Shown: positions 27,822-41,200, numbered from the stretch's first letter. The stretch is 64,000 nt of DNA from Monarcha castaneiventris obscurior (GCA_026261815.1 JAMPIT010000884.1:17382210-17446209); one strand, 5' to 3'. Notes: generated by a model from the sequence alone, not told the origin. Translations and numbers: made by a program.

Positions 27822-27833
27822 CTTGAGGTGAGG
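27822..27833 (-). CDS. ERC1: ERC1 12-nt alternative microexon (SLTS)
   Basis: On the minus strand the sequence is cttccttcag|CCTCACCTCAAG|gtcagtatt. The 12 nt fit exactly into the split codon between the exons at 38059-38252 and 7867-8002: AG+C CTC ACC TCA AG+G gives Ser-Leu-Thr-Ser-Arg, so KIAELE-R-QVKD becomes KIAELE-SLTS-R-QVKD. I recall the same SLTS insertion in rodent ERC1 isoforms, and ERC2 has a similar SLTLR sequence at this point, which argues against coincidence. The acceptor has a long pyrimidine tract (roughly 27834-27900 on the plus strand is purine-rich). A TGCTGC element lies about ten bases upstream of the exon. The insertion adds two serines and a threonine to the coiled coil and keeps the frame. 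Whether it is spliced in, and in which tissue, cannot be seen here. Confidence 0.85.
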
Positions 27834-27900
27834 CTGAAGGAAGCAGCAAATCCAGGAAGGAGATGCGAAAGAGAAAGAGTTAGAGTTTGTGAAAACAGAG
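27834..27900 (-). promoter_or_regulatory. Acceptor-side splicing control region of the microexon
   Basis: On the minus strand this is a pyrimidine-rich run containing several CTCT/TTCT motifs (PTB-type) and, about ten bases before the AG, TGCTGC (plus-strand gcagca at 27843-27848). UGC motifs placed next to the acceptor are the known signature of SRRM4 (nSR100)-activated neural microexons, and PTBP1 sites often repress the same exons outside neurons. The motifs are seen directly; regulation by these proteins is inferred. Confidence 0.45.
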
Positions 27901-28670
27901 TCCAGAGATAAAGCAGTTCAAGAATAAAGGACAAAACAAGCAGATATAAATCAGGTAATGACACACAGACACACAATCATTCACAAACACAGAGCTGCAT
28001 GTTTTATAGACATCTAATTTAAAAAAAACCAAAACCAAGAAAAAGAAATAAGAGAGAAAAGGTCCTTTAGATTAGATTACACCATTTCAATTAGAGGCAA
28101 CTTTTTGTAGAGAAAATAGTCTCCAATATCTAACAGTTCTTGGAAAAAGAAAATAAGCCATTTTACAAGAAAACTCCAGATTTACATCACATCATTAGCA
28201 AGTACCCTTCTTCTAGAATTCTAACGAACACTTTGAAAATACAGTTTGACTATCTGAGATGAAACCTAATGTCTTCCTTTATGACATCTTCTAGGGGCTT
28301 ATTTTCTCTTCATGAGCAAGATACTTAATTTTCCTGCAGACTATCCCAACTCATCTAAACAGACTAAAGAGAAAGGAGAAAAACCCCAAGCATGGAGTAA
28401 AGTCCTCAAGACCTGAAGACTTGTCAAAGCTAAAAGCTCATCTTTCTCAATTTTGACATTGAAGTCACCCCTTCCAAAGAGAAACAGAAAAAGCAGCTGC
28501 CTCTTCTTCCTGCTGTATAGCTCTCCTGTATAAGGTGCAATCTAAAAACAATAATGACCAAACAGGTATATTTTTGACAGTTCTCTCCAACATTGTTCAA
28601 CAGCAGAACTGACCAAGACAAAATGCTGGAGTCCCCAGTACAACATGAGGTCCCATAGGTTCATTATTGC

Positions 28671-28683
28671 TTTTTTTTTTTTT
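28671..28683. repeat. Poly-T tract (13 nt)
   Basis: Thirteen consecutive thymines on the plus strand, with no recognised element attached. Confidence 0.9.
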
Positions 28684-31600
28684 CGAAATGTCTCCAGTAT
28701 CTTTCATAGGCATCTGCTGTCAATTTCACTGATAACAGCAAGGTAAGTCAATAAGGAACCATAAATACAGATCTTTTCAATCTGGTTTTAATTTTGATGA
28801 TTTTCAGTCAATGGAAGAGAGGCAAAGGAAATGTCCTTTTGTCCAAAGTAGCAATTTGGCTTTTACAACATATGCTGTACTTTTCCCATGGCAAAATTTC
28901 ACTCTAAAAAGGCAGGATATGGGCTGGATAAAAATATTTCTATAGGATAGGCTAACTGCTATATCCTTTATTACTCTTGGTATATGGAGGTATGTAAATG
29001 AAATTTGAAGTCCTTATTTATGGCATAAATTTTACTATCAACCATGTAGGGTATTGAATTTGTACAAGCAGCTGTTGTTGGTCTGTAACAGATTAAGTAG
29101 TGCAAAGGTACTTTTCTTTGGCTTCTGAACCAACATTCTTCAAATCAAGCTCTTCAAGGACAGCTGTATTATTTGGGGATTTGGGGAAAGATGAGACTTG
29201 TAAAATGCCAAATACCACATCTCAACGTTTGATCTTGAAGTAACTTAAAATGTTCCAAAAGCCTTGGTTAATTCATACAGAAAAATGTGTAAGTAACAAT
29301 TCTGACTGAAATCCAAGACTACAAACAAATTTAACAAAAGGGAACAAAAAAGTGAAAATAAACACTTGGTTAAATACAGGAATAAATAAGATAAGGGGTA
29401 AAATTTAGGGCTTCTCATTTTGTGTTTCAGGGATCATTTGCAATTCCTGGTTGTGTTGTAATGATGTGATATTATTTCTTCAATTTAAAAGTGAAAAACA
29501 TACAGGCTACAACTCAGAACAGCCCAGTAGAATTTAAATGAGCCATACAGTTCTTCCAACTGCTGTTAAAGGTAGCATCTTTTGCTGGCACAGGATGAAG
29601 GCAAAACAGTATGTAGAACACTATGCTGAGGTCACTTGCAATTTTCTGTGTGCTACAGAAGTATTATTTAACCAGCTGCATGGGTTTTAAACAGAGAATA
29701 ATTATTGCTACATCTCCATTTTGTTATGGAATAATTCTTTCTTCCAAAGAAAAATGGCATTTTGTGTAATTGCTAGCCCCTTTTCTGAGTTTTTGTTACA
29801 GAGGTATGAAATATTTTTTAGAAGAGTGGCTTTTTAGAATAACCATAATATTTATCCAAACAAAAATAAGGACTATGTCTGAAAGCACACTAAAATTAGA
29901 AAAAAAAAAAATCTGTAAGTGTGCTGTCACTCAAACTAAAACCAAGGCAGACACCTGAAATTGTCAGCCATTAGGAAGTAAATGGAGATCTACCATGGAC
30001 TGGAGGTGAAGCCTCAGTTCATGGGCTACATCAGTGAAATTGAACAGAGGAGCACAGCAAGCATCTGCCCCAGGCAGCAGCCCCAAGCAAGCAGAACCAG
30101 ATACATACCGAGACATGCTCATTACAGAGCAAAATCACACTTTTTAGTTTGCACTCTTTCCCTTCGAGCAAGAACACACACTTGCAGCATTCCTTACAAG
30201 ATCCAGCAGCAGCGTTCCTGCCCAGCCCCAATAACTGTGTACTCCGATGCAACAGTCACACAGGGAGACAAGACAATTGTAATGCCAACTGGCAGTCTCA
30301 GAGAAACCCATTTTCTTCTAAAATACCATCTTGTTAATTTTAAAGATAGAGCCCACTTAAATCTGATCACTGGGTGAAGATCAAAAAAAAGAGATGCGAA
30401 CGTTTAAGCATTGTAATTAAGAAATAGCTATTTTGAAAGCTGTTGGATATTCCAGTTACAATTTTTTCCACATGCCTGTATATTATAGGGAGAAGAATAA
30501 GCCTGCTGCATTTGTCTCAGATGCACTTTGGATGTAGTTTATGTAATGATTTTCAGTCACCCTTTGAATTCCACTTGTCTGACAGTGAATGATTGTGTGT
30601 ATTTATTACCCTGTCTTTCCTTCAAAGCAGTCTGACAGGGAACAATAGGCATTTCATCTTCCTTGTGTCTGTCAAAGCAGAAAGGCTATTTACGTTTACC
30701 ACTTTTGACACGTTTTCTTGATAAAAAGAATGATGGCTGGTCTTTTCCTCTTTTCTGGGTTGGTATTTAGAGGGATAGGGAAGAGATGGAGAGACAGAGA
30801 CAGAAGGTTTGTGTGTGCATCCATGCACACATGTATGCGTGGATCTAAGAGCACAAACCCAGCCACAGACGGCCACAATGGAGCACAAAAATTACTATTT
30901 CACTGGCTTACTGGCAATTACTGTATATTCTTTTTGTTCTTTCTGTACTCCAAGATAATTTCAGGATCTGACACTTATTTTCACTCTATCGTTTGTATAG
31001 AAGAGAGTTTTGGTGGGGGTTTTTTACTCCTTTTGCACTAGCTTATGAGTATGGATACTCTCATATTGCTCAAAGCTATCGACTGAAACAAAGCTACAAA
31101 ACAGCCTTTGAAGAGATGTAGTAAAGGCAGGTAATGAAACTGATATGCAGACTAGGCTCATTATTTACGTGATGCTCTTTCTCCTCACGTTTGTAATTAT
31201 TTTAATTATATCACAGCTCTTACACTCCACTGATCTATTGGCTGGATTAGAAGATATCTGCTAAATAAAATCCATCATTGCTACAATACAAGGCAAATGA
31301 CAACTCCTATACTCATTACAGATAATAGGCATGATAGGGAGAGCTTGAAAACCACCTTGATTTAATGATAAAAATAAGCAGGACTTCAGCACCATGGAAA
31401 ATTTTGCAGGAAAAGAAGCCTTAAAAGAAAGTTCCTAATCAGTGCTTCTCATTACTGGTATTTGTGTAGTGCAGGGTCCTTCCTGGAGGATCCAAGATCA
31501 GATCCTTAGTCTTAGATTAGCAGACAAACCACGCTTTGAGCCCACTGCTGAACTTAACAAAGGAGTTGGTCTGTACTCAGTTCCATGGACATGAATCACC

Positions 31601-34144
31601 CCGTCTAACAGTGTCAGTCCTGCCTGCTTGAACATGGATTTAATACCAGGTTTAGGTGGTTCAATGAGGGGATAACACAGCGAGCTCATTCAGCCAAAGC
31701 CTGCACCAGCCCTGACCTCTCACCATGTCAGGGGCTGCACTAATTGGGGTTCTTCAACCTTGCATTTTAGAACAGCTGTTTCTGCAATATCACAAAGTTT
31801 CAGTTTCTCCCAAACACAGGAAGAGGGAGAGAATGGGAAATAAAGGACAGCTAAATAAAGAACAAATCAAAAAAGGATATCCCATTATATGAAAAAGGTG
31901 AGGATGGATTGAGGAGTCACCATAAAATCACTGTGATGGGGTTTTTATCTGGTGCTCTCTACAGATGGATTTGCAATTACTGGCAGTGTCTCTGTCTCTC
32001 TTTTCTTTCCTTAGATATAGGTTTCAAAACCGATTAGTGAGTCTGAGTGTTGATCTTAAGGCACTTTAACAAAGGCTGACTTCCAGAGGGCAGACACTTG
32101 CTTTCTCAAAGTCAGCATACTTTCAAATGTCTGAAGTTAAACACCTGTAAGCAAATGTGCCTGCATCTTTTATTCTTGTCTGTTTAAAGACATTATACTG
32201 ATATGAAATGGTTTTTGATCTCCCTCTGTGAAACTTGATACGGGACTTCAGGGGTAATGCTGATCTTGGATGAAGATACAGCAAGACTGAGAAGAAATTA
32301 CTTCTTCCTTTCCTAGCTTGGAAATTATGAAAATCTTAATATTCAACAGATCTGTGTGCTCAGAGGTGGAGCTGGACTAACTATGGCCCTGACCACTTCT
32401 TTCCATTACAAAACCCTGTCCTCAGTTGCTTGCCAAATGTTAAACCGTTGTGCTGCTACTTCCCATGACAGGTTCAAACTAACCAGGGATTTTGGGGGAG
32501 AATTTCAGCTGTATCCTTCACAAAAGGCAGCATTCATGTGGAAAAAATTTGTTCATATATGGTTAAAGATTGTATCACTTCACATAAGATGTGAATTAAA
32601 ATTATAAGGCAATCTTCATCTTGGAATATCCTACATTTTGAGTGATTTACCTTAGAATTTTAATATTTGCTGAAGGTACGGATTTTTGAGGGAAGTGAAT
32701 GAAAAACGCAACAACAACAACAGATTCTGCCTTGTAATAATACCATGCAATCATAAGATAAATATATTTGATTTGCTTTTATGTTTTATGGCAACAAAAT
32801 GGACTGAAGTATTTAAAAATAATATTTAATTGTTTCAGGTTTTCCAATGCCTATAGCGAGTTAAGACAATATAGAATTATAGCCGTACCATCTCTCAAGG
32901 TTAACTTTAATGGTGATGATTATGACTTTATAAACACCTTTCCTAAATTTCTTTAAATTACAACATATCTTTTACTTTAAATTATTTATATGCACTAATG
33001 TGGTCCTTGCTTAGGAATTCTCTAAAAAACTATTTAAAAATTCACAGAAACAACAAACTTAAAAACCAAAGACAATTATTCCAAGATATGAGTAGCAGTT
33101 TGAAAGTAAGTATTTCAGCTTCAAATTGTTGACTTAAGCTTAGGGCATAATTTACTAGTACAGTTTCCTTTACACTATTCTAGGAAACTGTAAAGTTGAT
33201 GGAAAATATAGCTAATTTCTCTCTCCATCTATCCTTCACAGAACACTGACCAAACATATCTGTCTTAAAGACAGACAAAATAACTTACTTTATTCTACTG
33301 TTCACATTTTTCAGCACTCCTCTGAGATCCCGCAATATTTTTTAATCTTTTATTTATTGTTGAGAAGAAATATTTAAGATGAGGAGTATACCTTTTGGCT
33401 GCTACAAATCAAAAGCTGGAAGGCTTCTTCTTGAAAAGGGCATCCTTAAATTCTTTTCAGGAAAACTCTCCAAGTTCTCTTTCTTAAAATAGCCACTAAT
33501 TCCAGCTGTCCTTAACAGGACTGCTGGTATTCCACAGCTGAGTGCTGTCTTCCTTTGTTCCCACAGCAAAGTTTCCTTCAGGCAAAAAAAAAGCCCTGTG
33601 TCCTTACAAGAACTGCCTATCTTATGTAGTGAGCATGCCAAATGAAAATCAATTTTAAGCCTGCAGCTGGAACCAGGACGTCCATATATATTCACTCAGT
33701 GCTTCCTTCTGAAGCAACAGATAAGCTTACTGCCACCTCTCAAGTCCAAAGCCCGTTCTTATTTGCACAGCACGTGCACACAAACAGATCTGTGTATACA
33801 CTAGCCACCTGAAGGCTGTGATGGCCATGTCCCAGATAAGGAGCCTTACTTTTTGATTGTGCTCTTATTACAGAACAGTCATCACAATAAACCTCAAGAA
33901 TAAGTCAATACTGACCTCTATCAATGACACATTTTGGAACATTTGAAGAGCACTGAGTTTTAGCTGATTCAGGCAGAACTGGTAGCAGAGGTTAGAACCA
34001 AAGGTAAAACACAGAAGAGAATTTGAATTAAAAAGCAACAGCTTCTGTCAGGTTTAAATCAGGGAGAACAGCAGCAAACCTCCTTTGGACTGCGGTCACA
34101 ACCAGAACTTGTATTTGACACAAGCAGTTCCTGTTTGACCTAAG

Positions 34145-34440
34145 GAGAAAAGCAGAATTGCAGCAGCCCCAAACAGCAGCAGCAGCAGCAGCAGCCGGGC
34201 AGGCAGCGGCGACATTCCAGCCCGGAGGAAACAGAAGCCTTGTAGGGCACTCACTTTCCCAGGAAGTCCCACACAAACCCCCCTACGTGTTGCGGTGCAG
34301 GGACCGACACCTGGTAGGGAGGGTGCAATTTGCGGGAGCCGTGCTTTCTGAGGAAAGGCACAGTCACAAACACCCCCCGGACAGAACAAAACAACACAAC
34401 TCGGGGGAGCGGGGCGGGACAAGGGGGAAGAAAAAGCGAG
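34145..34440. promoter_or_regulatory. Small GC-rich, CpG-containing intronic block
   Basis: Against AT-rich intron, this 300-bp block is GC-rich and holds many CpGs (for example gccgggcaggcagcggcgac and ctcgggggagcggggcggga). On the minus strand a strong donor-like site, GGGAAA|gtgagtg, occurs around 34248-34254. Such a combination can mark an internal promoter with an alternative first exon, but no TATA box or start context is evident. This is inference only. Confidence 0.3.
34174..34194. repeat. (CAG)7 trinucleotide repeat
   Basis: Seven pure CAG units on the plus strand (CTG in the ERC1 transcript), preceded by further CAG-like triplets. It is intronic as annotated. The Leu-run frame it produces on the minus strand is not supported as coding. 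Confidence 0.9.
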
Positions 34441-37400
34441 GAAGGAAACAGAACACAAAATGAAGAGTTACAGAGAGACAGGAGGTTATGGAATGGCAAT
34501 ACAAAAAGCAAACAGTTAGTTACAAAGGAAGTGAATAACCAGACAGCTACAAAACCCTCTACACTACCACAACAGGGGACAGAAACAAAACTTACAGGGC
34601 TGTTCACCCAAGAAGAAATGTGAACTTAGGGCCCACCTTCCCATAGGAAAAAGCAAAATCCTCCCCACAGAGAATATATACCAATGAGCTCATGCATTCA
34701 AACTTGTGTTGACTCTAGAAAATTTTCCAAACCTTTGCATAGCATGCACCATACTTAACACTTTTTAAAAAATATCTTTTGTCCCATTCACAGCTGACAA
34801 ACAATGTCTCCCACTCAGTAACTGCAACAGCTACTGAAGAGTGGAAGCATTTCCCTCTTTCTGTTAACTTAAACACAAGGCAGCTTTGCCTGCACTGAAA
34901 AGGCTTAAGGGAACAGTTTCCTGCTTTTTATTCCATCTTCCTCTCCCTACTGTCTCTTCTCCCTGTTCCTCTATGCACACCACTCTAACAGGCAATGCAT
35001 CTCTTCTGTGGATGAAACTGTGATACCAATTCTCTCTCCCTGACAACGTATGGTCTAGTTGCCACACAGAATTAGCAAAAGGGAAAACTGCAGGGAAGAG
35101 AGACTCTCTTTTGAAAAATCCCCTTTGTTTTAGTACAGTTATTCTCTGAATGCAACTTGTTTCTTCTCATCTTGCTCCACCATGGAAGACTGTTTCTGAT
35201 AGGCACAGCAATATTTGCTGTTTAGCTTGCTGACAATTGCTTCTGCAGGCACTAAGGCTCTTTGCAAAGCAGAGTTTGATCAGCTGTAGAAGCATTAGAA
35301 GTCAAGATAATTTCTAGCTCACTCTGCGTGGACCACAGTTTAGGAAAGACTTTTAAAAGTCAAAATCATCTAATTTTTCCCTGAAAACCAAGACTCTTCT
35401 AGCTCTAAAACATGCATGTAACATGCCTGGATATGTAAGTTCAGCCATAAAAGAATATTTTATAAACAAGCATTGTAGATACAACCAGGACCAACCTATA
35501 CATTAAATAGGTGGGATAAAATCTCTGCTTTATGCAAAAACTCACAAGAAGAAAGCAAGCTTCCAGGGAATAGTGGTTTGGGGGAGCAGTTGAAAACAAC
35601 TGAGGTCAAATAGAAATTCTGACAATTATTCAGAAACAGAGAAACTACTAATCAAAACCTCACTATAAAGTATCTGGAACTTTCTATCTTGCTCCAGTGC
35701 TGTGATTATATTACAGTTCCACCCGAAAAATCATTTCAGGAGTTGATACATTGCTAATTCACCACCCTAACAATATCCGGATGAGATCTCTAGATGAGGA
35801 AGATCTTTTCTATTTCCACTTAGAGTGATTATAGAACATGAATACTCTTAGATTTTTCTCCCCCCCCACCTTGATTTACTCGGCTGCTGGCGGTCACATG
35901 GTAAAAAAAGCAATCTTTTCTTTTACAGAGTCAAAATAACTCTTCTAACTACTAGAAATAAGAGAAAACATATTCTGTCTTATCTCAATACTGGTAGAAA
36001 AGTTAAGAGAAGAGGACCACTCAAGTTTTCTTGTAAGACTGAAGATCAGGTGGTAAGAAGGAATGGATAAAACTGAATAGTCGAAGTATTTACCAAATTG
36101 TTACGGAATGATGTCTGGTCATTTGGGGGTTTTATGCTTTTCCAGTAAGACTTTGGTCTGTGACTGAAACAGCAAGAAACTACCATGTGACATGACAAAC
36201 AACTGCTTTGCAGATCTCTCTTTTCTTCTTCTCAAAGAAAAAGCTTGATTTCTAACTCTTAAGATGGTGCAATTGCTTCTATCTATAAAAGAGAAGGAGA
36301 CCCATCTTAATTTCTCTTCGTTGTTGTTTTGCCTTTGTAGATTATAAACTTTTTTGTTTATAGGCCACTTGTGTCTATTCAGCTGCAAGTCAAATTGTGA
36401 TTAGTTTCCGAATGCTAATGTAAATAAAAAATCTGCTTTCATTAAAAGCATATGTTAGAAAATTATTTTCCTGCCATTTCAATCTCCCTAGGAATTAGGC
36501 TGAGGAATTATTCGTATTTCTGACTATCTCTTCCTAAACAGTAGTTACTTCTCCACAAAGAAAAAATAATTAAGGAAAAATAATTAAGGCACTATGAACA
36601 TATTTCTTCCCCTAATCTTTCTTCTATCTTTCTCTGCTTGCACCTGATCCCTAGTAAACTTGCCTGCCCTGAAGAGAATGACATGGTGAATGTCACACCT
36701 GAGATGGGGACCCCAACGGGACTGAAAAAATCACACAGACCAATGACTTGTACCTTTTTCATGTCTGTGCTCATTCAACAATATTGACCTATTCCTTGAA
36801 TGTTCTGCTGATTACATTATGGCTCAATGATGTATCAATTAGGAAAAAAGGGAAGACATTTAAAAATAATATATCCTCACTTTTGGGTGTTTGAGCTTAT
36901 GCCATAGGTATGAAGAATTTTGGTTAAATAAAACAACTTAAAACAAACAGGATGTTGCTTACAGTCACAAAAAGAGAAGAAACTCAGCTGGCAAGCTGAA
37001 CTGTTCCAGAGCTCTGTGCATTTCAAGGAAAAGAGAATGGACTCCTTAGAAAAGAGTTTTTCAAATCATTCAGAGGGGCCCATAATTTGACAATCAGCAA
37101 GCCATGAAAAATAACCACTGAATGCAGAACCTGAAATGTCCTCTATTTAGCTGCCCTAATCTTCCTGACACTAAATTTTAGAGTAGTTAAATAGCAAAAA
37201 GACAGGAACTAGAAAGACTATTCTGGCACAAGGCAAATGGGAATAATCAAATTTCCATTTTGCTGCTCCAAGTTAGTGATTTTTCATTGGGAATGGTAAA
37301 GTAAAGGAAAAACCCCAAACAGGTATTACTGCCTGGAAGTTCACTCTTGGCCCACTGTAAGATGAGAAAATGACAGAGCACAGACTCTAATTCAGGTCTT

Positions 37401-38058
37401 TCCCAAGATCTACTACTTATAATTGTGGCACAAATGTCATTAAACCATAATAAATTGTAATTTTTGTTTGGGACATTATAATCTTGAAAAAAAACCTGAG
37501 CCTCCTGGCTCCAAGAGAAAGATGAAAAATGATGAAAAATGCTGTAAAGTGCTGAATCAAGTTTTGCTTGGACAAAAGCAAATCTGCTCATCAGGCTTCA
37601 CTTGATGAAGTTTACCTGTGTCCCTACCACTACAAAGAGTTATGAGATCAATTATCAGAAGAGTCTGAGTAACTACTACCACAAGGTCTTAAAAATCATT
37701 TTTCTCATTTGTTTTTGTGAGAGCCATGCTTGAGGAATTTATTGTATCTAAACAACAAACTGTTTTACAAATGCACCAAAATGTCAGCAGCTTTCCCTAC
37801 CCTCTCCATTCCCTTACAGCTCCATTTATCCATCTAGTTCTACCTATAGCAGCCCTATTTTTGAGCAGCCAGGTAAGGAAAGCACATGGTAAGACACCCT
37901 CTTCCTTACAATGTAGCACAATAAAGGACCAAAGATAGAAAACCTCTAAACAGACTTTCCCAAAACAGGCACTCTGAGGTTTTTAAGACAAGATAACTGA
38001 CTTATCTCTAACGTTAATCAGCTCTTTTGCTCCTCTTCTAACTTTATTCCATTCTCAC

Positions 38059-38252
38059 CTTTCCAGTTCTGCTATCTTCTTATCCTTATCGTTCTTCTCA
38101 TTTTCCATCTCTTTCAGGATCTCCAGAAGACGATCCACTTCAGCCTGAGCCTTGCCAGACTCTTCCCGATACCGTGTTACCTCTCTTTCCAGCTGCTGCA
38201 TGCGGTCACTCAGCTCTGGACTGGCCCTTGCCTCCAGGGTCGCCTCATGAGC
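38059..38252 (-). CDS. ERC1: ERC1 coding exon, 64 codons plus 2 nt
   Basis: This 194-nt exon starts in phase 0 and ends two bases into a codon (..GAA AG). It encodes AHEATLEARASPELSDRMQQ, then LEREVTRYREESGKAQAEVD, then RLLEILKEMENEKNDKDKKI and AELE plus the split Arg/Ser codon. KAQAEVDRLLEILKE followed by NEKNDKDKKIAELE is strongly conserved in ERC proteins; the ASPELSDR linker marks ERC1. The acceptor is ttcttgaacag|GCT and the donor AAAG|gtgaga. Because the final codon is split 2+1, the last residue depends on the next exon: Arg if joined directly to 8002, or Ser followed by Leu-Thr-Ser-Arg if the microexon at 27822-27833 is included. It is continuous coiled coil with no visible membrane or catalytic feature. 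Confidence 0.95.
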
Positions 38253-41200
38253 CTGTTCAAGAAAAAACCACTTCATTCACATGTGTGTATTTTACAGGTA
38301 CTATGACGATTCCAAAATTTCATCTATGACAATTCCAAAATGCTATCTAGATACCTATTTCAAAATGGCAAGATTAGTTAATACACAGGAAAATGCAAGT
38401 CCTATTCTACTTTTAAGTATGGGGAAATACTTCGCAGGAAAAGCAAAATTAAAAAAAAAATTAGTTTTTTAAAATTCTGCCTAAAAAAATACATGATATT
38501 TAATCTGAAACAGAATCAAAAAAGAAGCAGAAATATGAAAAAAAGTTTAACTTTGAAAGAAATGAAAAACAAAGGCAAGTATGAGTGTAAAAGTTCCTAA
38601 AATACACTTCTAAAACAGGGATAGGACTATAGATTCAGTTATTTGAGGTATCTTTAACCTATATAATATAGAAAAAGAAATCACAGGTTAAGAGCCTTCA
38701 GTAACTACATCAATATGCAAAGTGCCAGACATTTGCACAGATGGTGCTGATGTGCTCAAGCCCTTGCTAGTTCTGTGAGCCACACAGACCAGGGTTAATG
38801 AGTATGGCTACCTACTGAAATTAGCTTTGCTTAGTTATCTAAGAAATACATTTTTCAAAATCACGCTGTTGGGACAAAGAGTATCAGAGGACTGAGGAAA
38901 ACATGATCATGATGACAAGCTTGTTTAGGTTTGTTTTGTAATGGCTTGGTTTGTTACAAAAATCACTAATTTATTAGTAAAATTAATTCAAAAGTTCCCA
39001 AGCATGGAAGAGACAGGAAGAATGCAGTATTCATGCTGGAAATTAAACCAGCAGACAAAGGATTATCCTTCTTCTCTCACCCTGCCCCTCTGCTCTTGGA
39101 TCTTGAACTGCAATTTGATCTCAATTAAAGCTATTTCAGAATTGCTCAAAATTGCCTCAATGAATAGCAAGTTTGATGATATTCTGCTGATCAGGATTGC
39201 TTGCAAAACCCAAGGCGTTGCTCTTCTCGAAACAAACCTATAACAGAAAATAAGACTACAGACTTTTCTCCCCTCTGTGTGCAGCTGTGGAAAGTTGTTT
39301 TACAAGCTGCCAATGTTCTGCTCCAAAGCACACTAAGTCTAGATCTGATAGTATAGGACTCTGTTGCTTTTAAAGGTAATTGGAGAGAACTGCAGCAGTA
39401 TAAAACTCGGGGCAGAAAGCTGCTGCTTCCAAGGAGCCAAACAGCAAAATTACATTTGGCTAAATCTGTTTAGTTATTGAGTAAAATAAGACTGGAGGAA
39501 AATATCCATTCATTGACCCCAGCATTTTTGCCTTGAAGTGTCTAGTTTTTAATTAGCTTCTTTAAAGCCAAGGCCACATTCTAGTAGAATCCAGGAGACT
39601 TGTGGAGCAGAATATTCTGGGACTGAAGAATGTCTTGATGCCTGTCTTCACTGGGACTGACCTTGGTACAGATCTGGGCTTCCCAAACAAAGGAAGGGTT
39701 CATGTTCCAGGGCCTTGGCCCTGCAGCTCTTGTCTGAAGGTCAATACTAAGCTGTTTTGGCTTTCTTTTTCCTAAATCAAGAATTCCAGAAAGCTGATTA
39801 ACCTGGACAGTATTTTATCCTAGAACAAAATGTCTGGCATTCCCCAGGTCTGCCAGGCTGATGTTGGCAAGAGCGCCCAATAACCAAAACTCGTGGAAGA
39901 GCAGAACCCTTTCCTGAGGTAATGCATTTAGGAACACTTAAAAGGCTTCCTGCTTCTGAGTGACTTTCCAGTCAAACCCTGACACTCCTGTGCCACTGAA
40001 CTGTAAGAATGAAAATCCTGCTCCTGGGCTTCTGACTGAGACCTGGATGCAAGCGCATCCCTGGTGAGCCTGGAAGCTTTGCAAAGCCTCTTGGAGTTAG
40101 GGCTGTCAATGCTTCCAGATTCCTTACTGCCCCATAAGCACTTCGAATTACACACCCTTGCAAAGGGCTCTCCACAGCAAGTGGAAGTGTAATTAATGTC
40201 CTGCCAAGAGGATGCAGACTCCAGGAGGACGTGGCAGCAGTGAGACTGACAAGTGTGTCAGCTCCATGAACAGCTGCAAGCACCAGGGGACATACTTGGC
40301 TTTGGAAGGAGTGTTGGTTGGTGTTTTTGAAATGCTTTTTTGGGATTTCCAGCCTGCGGGAAATCTGAAATACTTGATTTAATTTCCTTTTCAACTACAC
40401 CTTAAATTTCAAGAAACTCCTCCAATCCTTCCTTCCCAAATACAGGGAATTGGGAATACTGTCTTTGGGGGGGCACCTGTACATATACTGAGAGCATCTG
40501 CATTCTCCTAAGAGGCACTGTGTATAGAGTTAAGTCTGGTTTTCACCAGACAGAGCCTCAGTTCTTCTGTACTGCCTTTAGATACATTTCCAACATCTCA
40601 AATGGTTTGTTTTAACAAATACTCCTCCAGGCTCTTTAAAGCCACCCAAAATACATGATCAGATAATCAAGAAACTTCTTTTAAAAGAAAGCAAAGTAAG
40701 GCTGTTAGCCTGGCTTATTAAACTCACTAATTCAAAAGAAGTTATAAGACCTAATGCAATTTGACTGTCAGAACAGCCCTGATTTATTTCACTCTGCTAA
40801 TAAAAGCATCTCCACAACAACCCAAGAGACACTACGGAGAAGAGGAAATAAATTTTCTTTTCTAGAGAATTAGCCAACAAGTCAGTGTGTCTGGTTCTTA
40901 TAGAACCAAAGGGCTATTTACACGACATAAATTATTAGTTAAGACACATAACACATGTTATTTGTATATAATGCACGTAAGTATGGATACTTTCACCTAA
41001 CACAAAGAGAACGTTATGTGATACGGTGTAAACTGGAGACCACTTCCTGCATTGTGAGTTACTGACTGAGTGGCTTTGGTCCATTTTGTGGGTTTTGTAC
41101 AAAATACGTGTTTCACGACCATATCTAAAATCCTGCTGGATTCATTTATTGTAGAAGAGAAAAAACCAATGCATTTAGAGGTTTCCCACAAACTCAAACG

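Larger units (their letters stand above)
27834..38058 (-). other. ERC1 intron between the microexon and exon 38059-38252
   Basis: This is a 10.2-kb intron. It contains a T13 run at 28671-28683, a short (CAA)n-like stretch near 32710, and a GC-rich, CpG-containing block with (CAG)7 at 34145-34440. A short direct repeat (two copies of aaaaataattaagg) lies near 36563-36592. No clear CR1 copy was seen. Frames here are intronic noise. Confidence 0.8.

Noticed and set aside
34096..34607. Leu-rich, membrane-like minus-strand frames of 118-120 codons
   Set aside because: The Leu run is the (CAG)7 repeat read as CTG, and the frames overlap in different phases with no recognisable protein.
39972..40394. 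140-codon minus-strand frame, the longest outside the minisatellite
   Set aside because: No family resemblance, no splice support, no codon signature, and it overlaps another frame; expected by chance in 64 kb.
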